Part shown: piece after piece, positions 44,254 through 51,970 of the stretch
How the letters are laid out: every line of letters starts with the position of its first letter
Numbering within the stretch: the first letter of the stretch is position 1
Assembly (NCBI GenBank): GCA_017517815.1
Contig: JAFWYA010000021.1
Location: 1 to 64,000, forward strand
DNA from: Clostridia bacterium
Lineage (GTDB): Bacteria; Bacillota_A; Clostridia; Christensenellales; Aristaeellaceae
Length of the DNA stretch: 64,000 nucleotides
Reading direction: 5' to 3'
Notes under the pieces: generated by a model
What the model saw: the letters and a program-made list of their open reading frames with translations, nothing else
Databases searched by the model: none
Told to the model about the DNA's origin: nothing
Program-made: the position numbers and the translations under genes

Positions 44254-45273
44254 ATGAAGTATTTGATTTCACCCCATAAACAACAGTACAAGGCCAATCT
44301 GCACTGCCACAGCATCCTCAGCGACGGCAAAAAGACGCCTGAGGAACTTAAGGCCATGTACCGCGGTCACGGCTACAGCATTTTGTCCATCACCGACCAT
44401 GAGCGCCCCCACTGCCACAGCTGCATGGATGAGGACGATTTTCTGCTGCTGACCGGCTATGAATGTTACATCCGTCCCGACCCCAACGCCCATTACAACC
44501 GCTATGCCAAAGAAGTGCACCTGAACCTGTTTGCGCGCGATCCGCAAAACACCACGATGATCTGCCCCAACAAGCCGTACATGAAGTACATTCTGCGCGA
44601 CAACGCCATGGATGAGATCACCGCATGGACAGGTTCTGACCGCACGCGCGAATTTACCCGCGAATACATCAACGAATATATTCAAACCGCACGCGACGCC
44701 GGTTATCTGGTGGCGTTCAACCACTTTTACTGGTCGATGGCGGACGAAAACGACGTGCTGGGCTACGAAGGTCTTTTCAGCATGGAGATGTGCAACTACA
44801 GCTCCTATGTGACCAATCATCTGGAATACAACGGCATTCTGTACGACAAGCTGCTCACCAACGGCCGGCGCATCTTCTGCCACAGCAGCGACGACAATCA
44901 CAATGTACATCCCATTGATCACGTTGAAAACGACTCCTTCGGTGCTTTCACCATGATCCTGCCGGAAAAATTCTCCTACACATCGGTCATTGACGCCATG
45001 GAACAGGGTGAAATGTATTCCTCGATGGGGCCGCTGTTCCGCGAGGTTTCCATTGACGATGGACGGCTGCATATCGAATGCTCGCCTGTGGCGCATGCCT
45101 TTGTGTTCACCGGCAGCAAGAAACCTTCCTACTTCCACGCTCAGCCCGGTCAGACGGCGACCAGCATTGACCTGAATGTAGATCCCGAGGCGCGCTACGT
45201 TCGCGTATGCATTGAAGACGCCGAGGGCCGCAAGGCTGATACACGCGGTTATTTCCCGGATGAACTGGCGTAA
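44254..45273 (+). CDS. PHP-domain metal-dependent phosphoesterase
   Basis: 339 residues. PHP signature: NLHCHSILSDGKKTPEEL near residue 17 and ILSITDHERPH about 30 residues later, supplying the His/Asp metal ligands, with the later His pair in CHSSDDNHN and HPIDHVEND. No polymerase or tRNA domains, so it is a stand-alone PHP hydrolase. The natural substrate is unknown. GGAG 9 nt before the start. Confidence 0.85.
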   Translation: MKYLISPHKQQYKANLHCHSILSDGKKTPEELKAMYRGHGYSILSITDHERPHCHSCMDEDDFLLLTGYECYIRPDPNAHYNRYAKEVHLNLFARDPQNTTMICPNKPYMKYILRDNAMDEITAWTGSDRTREFTREYINEYIQTARDAGYLVAFNHFYWSMADENDVLGYEGLFSMEMCNYSSYVTNHLEYNGILYDKLLTNGRRIFCHSSDDNHNVHPIDHVENDSFGAFTMILPEKFSYTSVIDAMEQGEMYSSMGPLFREVSIDDGRLHIECSPVAHAFVFTGSKKPSYFHAQPGQTATSIDLNVDPEARYVRVCIEDAEGRKADTRGYFPDELA

Positions 45274-45288
45274 ATTTTCCTTTGTGAC

Positions 45289-45330
45289 AAAACGCACCCA
45301 CTGCCTTACAGGCGGCGGGTGCGTTTTATT
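45289..45330. terminator. Bidirectional terminator
   Basis: An 11-bp stem (45289-45299 with 45317-45327, AAAACGCACCC) between convergent genes. Confidence 0.8.
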
Positions 45331-45367
45331 GTGTATGGAGCTTTATTGTTCAGCAGATTGGAAGCGG

Positions 45368-45724
45368 TTACTTCACCCGATAATAGCTGATTTCGCAGGT
45401 ACCGTCTTCATCAAACATCTCGATCTCATACCGAAGCCTACCCTTTTGATATATTTCGTCATACATCACTTTCAGACAGTCGGTTTGACCTTTCACAGTT
45501 TCCCAGCCATCATCGGGCAGTGTGATACACACATTGCCGTTTTCAATCTCTCCGTCTTTCAGCCCGATAGCATAAGACATGGCATTCCCCTGCCATGCAT
45601 AGCCCAGGCCCCTTAGTTTTTCCAATCCATACAGCGCGGCCATCTCATCCCAAAACTGACCGATGGTTTCATACTGCTGTTCATCCGATAAATCAAAAAC
45701 CCTTGAAACGCCTTTAAATATCAT
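45368..45724 (-). CDS. GyrI-like/AraC effector-binding-type small protein
   Basis: 118 residues. The chain IGQFWDEMAALYGLEKLRGLG followed by a beta-rich half ending CEISYYRVK resembles stand-alone SRPBCC-like GyrI/AraC effector-binding domains, which bind small ligands. No DNA-binding domain is present. The ATG at 45724 is chosen, 16 nt downstream of the rhamnosidase stop, with GGTGA upstream. It is cotranscribed with the rhamnosidase gene. Function unknown. Confidence 0.6.
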   Translation of the reverse strand: MIFKGVSRVFDLSDEQQYETIGQFWDEMAALYGLEKLRGLGYAWQGNAMSYAIGLKDGEIENGNVCITLPDDGWETVKGQTDCLKVMYDEIYQKGRLRYEIEMFDEDGTCEISYYRVK

Positions 45725-45740
45725 TCTTTCACCGCTCTTT

Positions 45741-47900
45741 TCATTCGCCATACACAACCCTGCAGCATGCGTGTTTCACATCTGCAAACGACACCTGCAT
45801 ACCCTCCGGCGCTGTGACCATTACGTTCTTTTCATCCAGTTCAACCGTCAGCCGTCCCAGCGGCGTCAGCAGGCTGCCCTTCACCCTCTGGCCTGCGGGC
45901 AGCTGGCAGGGGCGGATGATCACATCCTGATATCCAGCCGTACCCTGTCGCTGGCGAATGCCCAGAATGCCCGTGAACAGCTGTCTGGCGCCTGCTGCAA
46001 ACATGGGGTGATTGTGTGACTCCGCACCGTTCCAATTTTCCCAGATGGTGGTCGCACCTCGGTCCTTCATGTACAGGAACGACCCCAGTTCGCGGCTTTG
46101 CAGCAGTTTCAGTGCAACATCCGCATGCCCATAGTCAAACAGCACCTCCAGCAGAATATCCGTGCAAACAAAGCCGGTGTCAAAATGACCCAGATCATCG
46201 TAGAACCGCGCCACCTGCTGCGCCATCGCCTCGCCCTCAAGCCCGCACCACACCGCATAGGCGTCCGCGCCCTGAAGGCCGCTGTCATAATGACTGGCAG
46301 CTGCATCCCAAAACTGGCGGCGGATGGCGTTTTCCGTTTCTTTGCGGATTGCTTCCAGCCGGGCTGCATCCTCCGGCTGTCCAAGGAGGTGAGCGATCTC
46401 TTCAACGATCAAAAGGATCTTTACAAAGCAGCAGCTGTTCACATACGTCGGTGAAATGGCGATGGGCTCCAGCGTGCACCAGTCGCCCAGACACCATCCG
46501 CCCTCTTCCTCATGGGTAATCAGCCCATTCTCACAGCGAGTGATAAGGTAGCGAATCCATTCAAGCATGGGTTGATAACACTTTGTAAGCATCGTCGTGT
46601 CGCCGTACTGTCTGTAATAAGCCCATGGCACCTGCACGACTGCCGACCCCCACACGCCCGGGCCGCCGCCTCCGCCCATCAAAGGCGCGGTGTGCTGCAC
46701 ATGCCCGGTTGTTTTGTCCTGACAGTCAAGGATATCCTGTATCCATTTTTCATAAAATGCGCGCGAATCCAGCATCATCATGGCCGCAGGCGCGCACACC
46801 TGCCCGTCGCCGGTATATCCCAGCCTTTCGCGATGCGGACAGTCCGACGGATGGCTGCCGTGCATATTGCCCAGCTGCGTGCGCAGGAAAGCGTCATACA
46901 AAAACTGCGGACCTTCAAGGGTGGATTCATAGGCGGCCGTCACAGGCGTATCGCTGTGGATAACGCAGATCTCCACATCATCAAATGGACCTTCCACGTC
47001 AAAATAGCGAAACGCATGCCACACGAAGCGCGGCTGGAACACGCGGGACAGTCCGTCCGTAACGAATGCATCCTCCATAATCTGAGGCTGGCCGCTTGCG
47101 CCGATGTGCGCTGCGCCGGTGGATGCAAAGTCCAGCATCAGGTCATCGCCGCATTCTTCCGCAAAGCGCAGCACATTGCGCGTGCCCTTCGGCGCGCTGG
47201 TTTTCAGCCGTACAACGCCCGTGAGGTTCTCACCTGCATCAAACACCTTTTTGCCATCCCGTTCACCCAGCAGCACCGGACGAATGGTGCGGATGGCTCT
47301 GTCCGGCGTGCCAATGGCCGGTGACAGCTGCGTGCTCACAGGTGCAAGTACATTGACCGGCTTTTCGTTTTGCAGTTCACAGGTGAAGTCGACGACCTCG
47401 CCGCGGAACAGATTGCTTGAGCGGATCTCGCTGTCACGCTGCATCTCGCTGCCGTCGCTCGCGATGACAAAAGCGCCGTCTTCATTTTCGCCGTCGATGC
47501 GATAGATGGTTTTGAGGCTTGTGCCAAAGCTCACCGGCCCCTCGCAGCAGCGCTCAGTCTGGCGATAGAAGCCGTTGCCCAGCCGGATTTCCAACAGGTT
47601 TTCGCCATCGTGCAGAAGGTGGGAAATATCAAAATCGTAGTAATACACACGGTTAGTCGTGTGGTCAAACAGAGGATACAAAAATTTTGTCAGGTCGCGC
47701 GGCTCATAGTCGCTGACAACCGGCAGAAAGCAGGCGTCGGTAACGGGAATACCGTTGACACGCGCCTCAAAATAGCCAAGGCCGGTGATCAAAAGGGTTG
47801 CCTGCTTGACGCCCGAAACGCAAAACCGCCTCGTCGCCACAGGCGAATCATAGTTTTCATCCGTGCCGATCCAGCGGCATGCATCCATGATACTTGCCAT
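45741..47900 (-). CDS. GH78 family alpha-L-rhamnosidase
   Basis: 719 residues, cytoplasmic, shorter than many GH78 enzymes. N-terminal beta domains lead into the (alpha/alpha)6 barrel. The family landmark DCPHRERLGYTGDGQV carries the catalytic acid region, and WENWNGAESHNHPMFAAG the C-terminal active-site loop. The enzyme inverts alpha-L-rhamnosides from plant glycosides or rhamnogalacturonan. Starts at 47900 with GGAGAG 5 nt upstream; promoter at 47935-47963. Confidence 0.88.
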   Translation of the reverse strand: MASIMDACRWIGTDENYDSPVATRRFCVSGVKQATLLITGLGYFEARVNGIPVTDACFLPVVSDYEPRDLTKFLYPLFDHTTNRVYYYDFDISHLLHDGENLLEIRLGNGFYRQTERCCEGPVSFGTSLKTIYRIDGENEDGAFVIASDGSEMQRDSEIRSSNLFRGEVVDFTCELQNEKPVNVLAPVSTQLSPAIGTPDRAIRTIRPVLLGERDGKKVFDAGENLTGVVRLKTSAPKGTRNVLRFAEECGDDLMLDFASTGAAHIGASGQPQIMEDAFVTDGLSRVFQPRFVWHAFRYFDVEGPFDDVEICVIHSDTPVTAAYESTLEGPQFLYDAFLRTQLGNMHGSHPSDCPHRERLGYTGDGQVCAPAAMMMLDSRAFYEKWIQDILDCQDKTTGHVQHTAPLMGGGGGPGVWGSAVVQVPWAYYRQYGDTTMLTKCYQPMLEWIRYLITRCENGLITHEEEGGWCLGDWCTLEPIAISPTYVNSCCFVKILLIVEEIAHLLGQPEDAARLEAIRKETENAIRRQFWDAAASHYDSGLQGADAYAVWCGLEGEAMAQQVARFYDDLGHFDTGFVCTDILLEVLFDYGHADVALKLLQSRELGSFLYMKDRGATTIWENWNGAESHNHPMFAAGARQLFTGILGIRQRQGTAGYQDVIIRPCQLPAGQRVKGSLLTPLGRLTVELDEKNVMVTAPEGMQVSFADVKHACCRVVYGE

Positions 47901-47934
47901 CGTATTCTCTCCGTTCCTTTGAAGCGTTTTTTCA

Positions 47935-47963
47935 ATTATATCTGAATCAGCAAAAAATCACAA
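47935..47963 (-). promoter_or_regulatory. Promoter of the rhamnosidase unit
   Basis: On the minus strand TTGTGA (47963-47958), 17-nt spacer, perfect TATAAT (47940-47935). Confidence 0.7.
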
Positions 47964-47989
47964 TCACCCGTTATAACCTGCAAATGTTC

Positions 47990-48018
47990 TTGCAATTGCT
48001 TTTTGATACAGTTATAAT
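47990..48018 (+). promoter_or_regulatory. Promoter of the GH101/GH129-like gene
   Basis: TTGCAA (47990-47995), 17-nt spacer, perfect TATAAT (48013-48018). It is divergent from the rhamnosidase promoter. Confidence 0.75.
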
Positions 48019-48061
48019 GCAGATAACAAGCCATCTTCTCTACGCACGGAGGACAACTGCA

Positions 48062-49993
48062 ATGTATCAACTTCAAAACGGAAACACCTTTCTGCGCCTG
48101 AGCGACGATCTTCAGCTGCTGGAATACGGCCGCGGCGCGCTGTGCCGCAGTGCCAAATCCCCTTTCCAGTTCTCCTGGACCGGCATTCCCATCACCGTGG
48201 ACAACATTTCGCAAAAAAACGTAACGGCGACTGAAAGTGAAATCTGCATCGATTTTGCAGGCTTCCGCTTTGCCGCCCGTTTCCCGGGCAACACCTACTG
48301 CCGCCCCAACCCCGAATACACGCCCGATCTGCGCATCCGCATCACCCTGCGGCTGGATGGCGATGACCTGGTCATCACTTCCTCCCCCATCGAAAACATC
48401 GACAAGGGCGAGTGCCGTCTGCAGGTGCTGCTGGCACAGGGCCTGATGCAGTCCTCCACCCAGTCCGAAGCCCAGCTGTACCTGCCCATCCACTACGGCA
48501 TGCGCTTCGACTGCCCCCGCAACGACATTTTCACCCACACCTATGCAGCCTCCGCCGGCTGGACGCTGCCCATTCACGGCCTGTTCACCCCAGAAGGCGG
48601 CATCGGCCTGTGGTGCGACGATCCCGACCGCGACTATGTGGTAAGCTGCAACACCGACCGCGCCGGCACCATCGGCGTGCAGTGCCGTGAGCTGTACGAG
48701 GAAATGGCCAACGAGCCTCGTCAGATGCGCTTCATGCTGTTTGACGCGGGCGCTGATTTCCGTCAGCTGGCGCTGCGCTGCCGTGAGCTGCGCATTGCCT
48801 CCGGCCGTTTCAAGACCCTTAAGCAGAAGGCCGAGACCCATCCCGTGGTGGCCGAGCTGCCCGGCACTGTGTTCTGGAAGCACAATGTGTTCTTCCACGA
48901 CCGTCCCGAAGGCATCGAAAAGACCTACAGTCTCTATGTAGGCCGCAGCGGCTGGAACGAAAACGAGGGCCTGCCCAACAACTGGACGGCTGAAGAAGTA
49001 TTCGGTACCGCCAAAGAACGTGGCTTTGACCGCGTGGCCGTGTGCAACACCGGCTGGAACCGCTACGGCTTTGACGCCGGCTATCCCACCCGCCTGCCCG
49101 TCAACCCCGAGCGCGGCACTGCTGAGGAATTCCACGCTGCCGCCAACGCTGCGCGCGAAATGTCGCCCGGATATTTCCTCAACGTGCATGACAACTACAT
49201 TGACGCCTATCAGGGCGAGGAATACCGCGACGACGAAATGCTGCAGAAGCTGGCCGGCACGCCTGATATTGCCGGTATCTGGCGCGGCGGTCAGGCGCAC
49301 ACCATGTGCCCCACCTGCGGACTGAAGTACGCCAGGCGCGACATCCCGCGCATTGCTGAAATGTCCGGCCCCAGCTGTATGTACATTGACGTTTCTGCAA
49401 CCTGGCCGCTGAGCATCTGCCGCTCCAAGGATCATCCCCTCACCCGCCGCCAGTTCTGCGAAACCAACCGCGAGCTGTTCTCTTTTGCCCGTGATCAGGT
49501 GGGCGCGCTTGCTGTTGAGGCCTGCGGCACCGATCACTACGCCGACGTTATCGACATCGGCGCTTACGGCGGACTGCACTTCACCGGCTTCCCGGCCCGT
49601 GCGGACGGCCCCGTGCCGGTGCCCGTTCCCATGTGGCAGATCGTTTACCACGACTGCGTGCTCAACTATTTCGGCGAGGGCTACTCGCCGGTGCACGGTT
49701 CTGAGTACCGCCTGTATCAGGCGCTGTTCACGCTGCTGCCCACCTCCTTTGACGATCACGCCAAGCGCATCAGCTTCGAACTGCGCTCCGCCTACACCGC
49801 TGTCATGACGAATTTTGAGGAGATCACGCCCCGTACCGTCACCATTGACGAGGACGGTTCCTTCCACACCCACGGCATTGTACGCAGCACATACGACGAC
49901 GGCACCGAGGTCGTCGCCAACTTCAACGAAGAGCCTTATGAATTCGAAGGCGAAACCATTCCCGCCCGCGACTTCATCGTTCGCAAGCACTGA
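48062..49993 (+). CDS. Putative glycoside hydrolase, GH101/GH129-like (DUF5696-type) barrel protein
   Basis: 643 residues, no signal peptide. N-terminal beta-sandwich (about 1-250), central TIM-barrel-like region (about 270-560) and a small C-terminal beta domain. The barrel contains WNRYGFDAGYPTRLPVNP, FLNVHDNYIDAYQ, PSCMYIDVSATWPL and ALAVEACGTDHYADV, in which the Asp and Glu could be nucleophile and acid/base. The overall plan resembles alpha-N-acetylgalactosaminidase-type GH101/GH129 proteins and DUF5696, but the family call is by eye only. GGAGG 9 nt before the ATG at 48062. Divergent from the rhamnosidase; probably works on the same class of glycan. Confidence 0.55.
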   Translation: MYQLQNGNTFLRLSDDLQLLEYGRGALCRSAKSPFQFSWTGIPITVDNISQKNVTATESEICIDFAGFRFAARFPGNTYCRPNPEYTPDLRIRITLRLDGDDLVITSSPIENIDKGECRLQVLLAQGLMQSSTQSEAQLYLPIHYGMRFDCPRNDIFTHTYAASAGWTLPIHGLFTPEGGIGLWCDDPDRDYVVSCNTDRAGTIGVQCRELYEEMANEPRQMRFMLFDAGADFRQLALRCRELRIASGRFKTLKQKAETHPVVAELPGTVFWKHNVFFHDRPEGIEKTYSLYVGRSGWNENEGLPNNWTAEEVFGTAKERGFDRVAVCNTGWNRYGFDAGYPTRLPVNPERGTAEEFHAAANAAREMSPGYFLNVHDNYIDAYQGEEYRDDEMLQKLAGTPDIAGIWRGGQAHTMCPTCGLKYARRDIPRIAEMSGPSCMYIDVSATWPLSICRSKDHPLTRRQFCETNRELFSFARDQVGALAVEACGTDHYADVIDIGAYGGLHFTGFPARADGPVPVPVPMWQIVYHDCVLNYFGEGYSPVHGSEYRLYQALFTLLPTSFDDHAKRISFELRSAYTAVMTNFEEITPRTVTIDEDGSFHTHGIVRSTYDDGTEVVANFNEEPYEFEGETIPARDFIVRKH

Positions 49994-49995
49994 TC

Positions 49996-50036
49996 AAAAA
50001 AGGGCACCGGAACTTCGGTTCCGGTGCCCTTTTTTG
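49996..50036. terminator. Very strong bidirectional terminator
   Basis: A stem GGGCACCGGAAC/GTTCCGGTGCCC (50002-50013, 50018-50029) with a TTCG tetraloop, six A before it and T-tract after it. Confidence 0.9.
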
Positions 50037-50690
50037 TCAGTCTTTCCATACAAAATGATAATTGATGGCCTCGCCGCCGTCGACCAGAATATTCTGTCCT
50101 GTGCAAAAGCCGTTGACCACCGTCAGGAAATACGCCCACTGGGCAATTTCCTCCGGCGTGGCCCAGCGCTTCAGGGGTGTTTCGTCCATGATCTGCGCCC
50201 AAAGTTCGGGGTCATTCATCACACATTCGTTCAGCGGGGTCAAAACGCCGCCGGGGTCGAGGCTGTTGCAGGTGGCTCCGAACGGCGCAATGCGCATGGC
50301 TACATTCTTGGTATAGGCCAGCACGCCGCCCTTGCTGGCGCAGTATTCCGGGAACTCTGCGCCCGTGTGCCCGCTGGCGGACCCAATATTCAGCACCGAT
50401 TTGATCTGCGGCTGAATGCCGTATTTTTCGGTAACATAAATGAGCGCTTTGAGGTTGATGTCAATATCATCCTCATTCTGCGTACCTGCGTTGTTGATGA
50501 GGATCTGCACGCCATCCACCTGCGGCAGATGCTCCCTGTCACGCACGTCGCACACATAGTGCGTATAGGCAGGATGATCGATGCTCTTTTCCTGACGGTC
50601 GATGCCGGTCACATGGTGGCCTTCCTTCAGAAACAGCTCAGCGATGGCCTTGCCGATGCCCTGCGTGGTGCCGGTGATCAATACGTTCAT
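50037..50690 (-). CDS. Short-chain dehydrogenase/reductase
   Basis: 217 residues. NAD(P)-binding TGTTQGIGKAIA, the NNAG motif, and the catalytic Ser-Tyr-Lys set (IGSASGH and YCASKGG). C-terminal VDGG is typical of classical SDRs. The substrate is unknown. It starts 4 nt inside the VUT transporter gene, so it is translationally coupled and may fall under the same riboswitch-like control. Confidence 0.85.
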   Translation of the reverse strand: MNVLITGTTQGIGKAIAELFLKEGHHVTGIDRQEKSIDHPAYTHYVCDVRDREHLPQVDGVQILINNAGTQNEDDIDINLKALIYVTEKYGIQPQIKSVLNIGSASGHTGAEFPEYCASKGGVLAYTKNVAMRIAPFGATCNSLDPGGVLTPLNECVMNDPELWAQIMDETPLKRWATPEEIAQWAYFLTVVNGFCTGQNILVDGGEAINYHFVWKD

Positions 50691-51445
50691 GCGTTTTTTC
50701 CTTTCTCAAGCGCGGCCAGATACTCCCGGCCCACGGCTTCCGCCTGCCATTTTTTTGTGATTCTGTAACCGATGGGAGAAAAAGCGATCTCCATGATGAG
50801 TTCCGCCACCGCGCCGGTCAGCGCGCACATGAAGCACTGCAGCACTGTCCAGTGGAAGCCGTTCCAGAACACCGGCGCAAAAAATACAAACACGATGACC
50901 GAGAACAGAAAGTTGTCCAGAAACTGGCCGATAAAGGTGGAAATATAGGTTCTGGCAGCAAAAGCCAGTCTGCCGTCCGGATGTTTGCGGAAGCACTGCC
51001 CGATGAGCCAGTTGAGCATATTGTTGACCATGCCTGACGTCAGAAACGCCAGCGTGCTGCCCAGGAGCACAAACCACGTTGCACCAAAGATGCCGTCAAA
51101 CGCGCTGAAATCGCCCGCGTTGGACGGTATGGCACTGGCCACAAAAAAGATGAGACAGGTCAGCAGGTTGATGCCTGCCGCCAGCAGCGTGATATGATTG
51201 GCAGCCTTGGGGCCGAAATGCTTGGTGATGATATCCATGCACATAAACGACAGCCACGAAATGAGAATGCCGCCGTCCAGCGCGATCCATTCCAGCTGCA
51301 GAAGTGTTTTGTTGGCCAGCAGGTTCATGCTGATCACACTGACCACAAACAGCGTGACCACCGTTGCCGGGATCGACCTGAGAAGCAGCCCGATCTCATC
51401 AGTCTGACGGCGAATGCGAGCGCGTATGCCGCTTATATATTTCAA
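50687..51445 (-). CDS. VUT/YhhQ-family transporter (queuosine-precursor type)
   Basis: 252 residues, six predicted membrane helices. VUT proteins (YhhQ, formerly DUF165) import queuosine precursors such as preQ0/preQ1. Polar signature residues lie in SWLSFMCMDIITKHFGPKAAN and in RTYISTFIGQFLDNFLFS. The start is a TTG at 51445 with AAGGAGGA 6 nt upstream. The leader (51472-51568) has a terminator and a preQ1-I-like fold, which fits the transport function. Confidence 0.82.
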   Translation of the reverse strand: MKYISGIRARIRRQTDEIGLLLRSIPATVVTLFVVSVISMNLLANKTLLQLEWIALDGGILISWLSFMCMDIITKHFGPKAANHITLLAAGINLLTCLIFFVASAIPSNAGDFSAFDGIFGATWFVLLGSTLAFLTSGMVNNMLNWLIGQCFRKHPDGRLAFAARTYISTFIGQFLDNFLFSVIVFVFFAPVFWNGFHWTVLQCFMCALTGAVAELIMEIAFSPIGYRITKKWQAEAVGREYLAALEKGKNA

Positions 51446-51471
51446 AGTATTTCCTCCTTATATGGCCATGC

Positions 51472-51502
51472 AAAAGAAAAGGACTCTGCCAAATGCAGAG
51501 CC
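51472..51502 (-). terminator. Leader attenuator of the VUT transporter gene
   Basis: Stem GGCTCTGC/GCAGAG-T-CC on the minus strand followed by TTTTCTTTTG, placed 27 nt before the start codon. A terminator between aptamer and gene is the standard expression platform. Confidence 0.7.
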
Positions 51503-51525
51503 ACTATCGTTCTCCTGAATAGCAG

Positions 51526-51568
51526 TCCTGGTTTTGTTTAACGACAGGATGGCACAAATGAACTGTCG
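51526..51568 (-). ncRNA. Putative preQ1-I-like riboswitch aptamer
   Basis: Minus strand: P1 stem CGACAG/CTGTCG (51568-51563, 51547-51542) closing a 15-nt loop that begins TTC. It is followed by the A-rich tail TTAAACAAAACCAGG. Small preQ1-I riboswitches have exactly this one hairpin plus A-rich tail that pseudoknots back. The loop is longer than in the best-known examples. The downstream gene is a queuosine-precursor transporter and a terminator lies between, which raises the likelihood. Confidence 0.5.
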
Positions 51569-51577
51569 GCAGTATAG

Positions 51578-51606
51578 ATGCCGCAAACCGGTATGGTTTG
51601 CGGCAT
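51578..51606. terminator. Hairpin at the 3' end of the tRNA-Arg fragment
   Basis: A perfect 12-bp stem ATGCCGCAAACC/GGTTTGCGGCAT lies 2 nt beyond the CCA end. It has no T-tract on the minus strand, so termination is uncertain; it may be the original tRNA processing/termination hairpin. Confidence 0.5.
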
Positions 51607-51608
51607 TG

Positions 51609-51655
51609 TGGCACGCCCGGCGGGATTCGAACCCACGGCCTACCGCTTAGGAGCA
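51609..51655 (-). tRNA. 3' half of tRNA-Arg(CCT): attachment site (att) of an integrative element
   Basis: On the minus strand the sequence from the anticodon loop (CT-CCT-AA; anticodon at 51651-51649) through the T arm GTGGGTTCGAATCCCGC to encoded CCA (51611-51609) is present. The 5' half is absent: upstream bases do not form an anticodon stem, D arm or acceptor strand. Integrases of the tyrosine class leave this fragment as the identity block at the distal end, with the intact tRNA at the other end. The chromosomal side is to the left. Confidence 0.85.
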
Positions 51656-51794
51656 CTAAAAATCGTCTGATCCATGCTATGCTGCGATGTTATGCCATGT
51701 CCCTGAATCCCTTGAAATACAAGGCTTTCAGGCGAATTTCGTGTTTTTTGGTATCGCTCGGTTTTGTCCTGTTTTTCCGCTTGTTTTTGCATCC

Positions 51795-51813
51795 TGTTAG
51801 CAAAATGTTAGCA
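51795..51813. repeat. Direct repeat TGTTAGCA x2, possible integrase arm sites
   Basis: TGTTAGCA at 51795-51802 and 51806-51813, 11 bp apart, i.e. one helical turn, about 140 bp inside the element end. Confidence 0.5.
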
Positions 51814-51913
51814 GAGCCAGGGCGGGAAACGAACACCAACGAACTGTGGTTCGTCGCCGAATTGACATTCTTGACACTCTGATTATACCCTGTTCATATG
51901 GAAAACACAATAC

Positions 51914-51957
51914 ATAGCGGCATGTATTCCTTATATCTATGGAATACATGCCGCTAT
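51914..51957 (-). terminator. Terminator of the FRG cargo unit
   Basis: A perfect 17-bp stem (51914-51930 with 51941-51957) and 10-nt loop directly after the FRG stop; the minus-strand exit reads GTATTGTGTTTTCC. Confidence 0.75.
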
Positions 51958-51970
51958 CCTTTGGGGTTGC

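Noticed and set aside
47936..49990. A 684-codon minus-strand frame opposite the GH101/GH129-like gene
   Set aside because: The plus-strand frame has a consensus promoter and GGAGG; the minus frame would start at the far end of a bidirectional terminator.
51609..51700. A complete tRNA-Arg gene
   Set aside because: Only the part from the anticodon loop to CCA is present; bases upstream of the anticodon do not make an anticodon stem, D arm or acceptor strand.
51598..51882. A 94-codon plus-strand frame containing GGIRTHGLPL
   Set aside because: This well-known false product is the antisense translation of a tRNA T arm and anticodon region.
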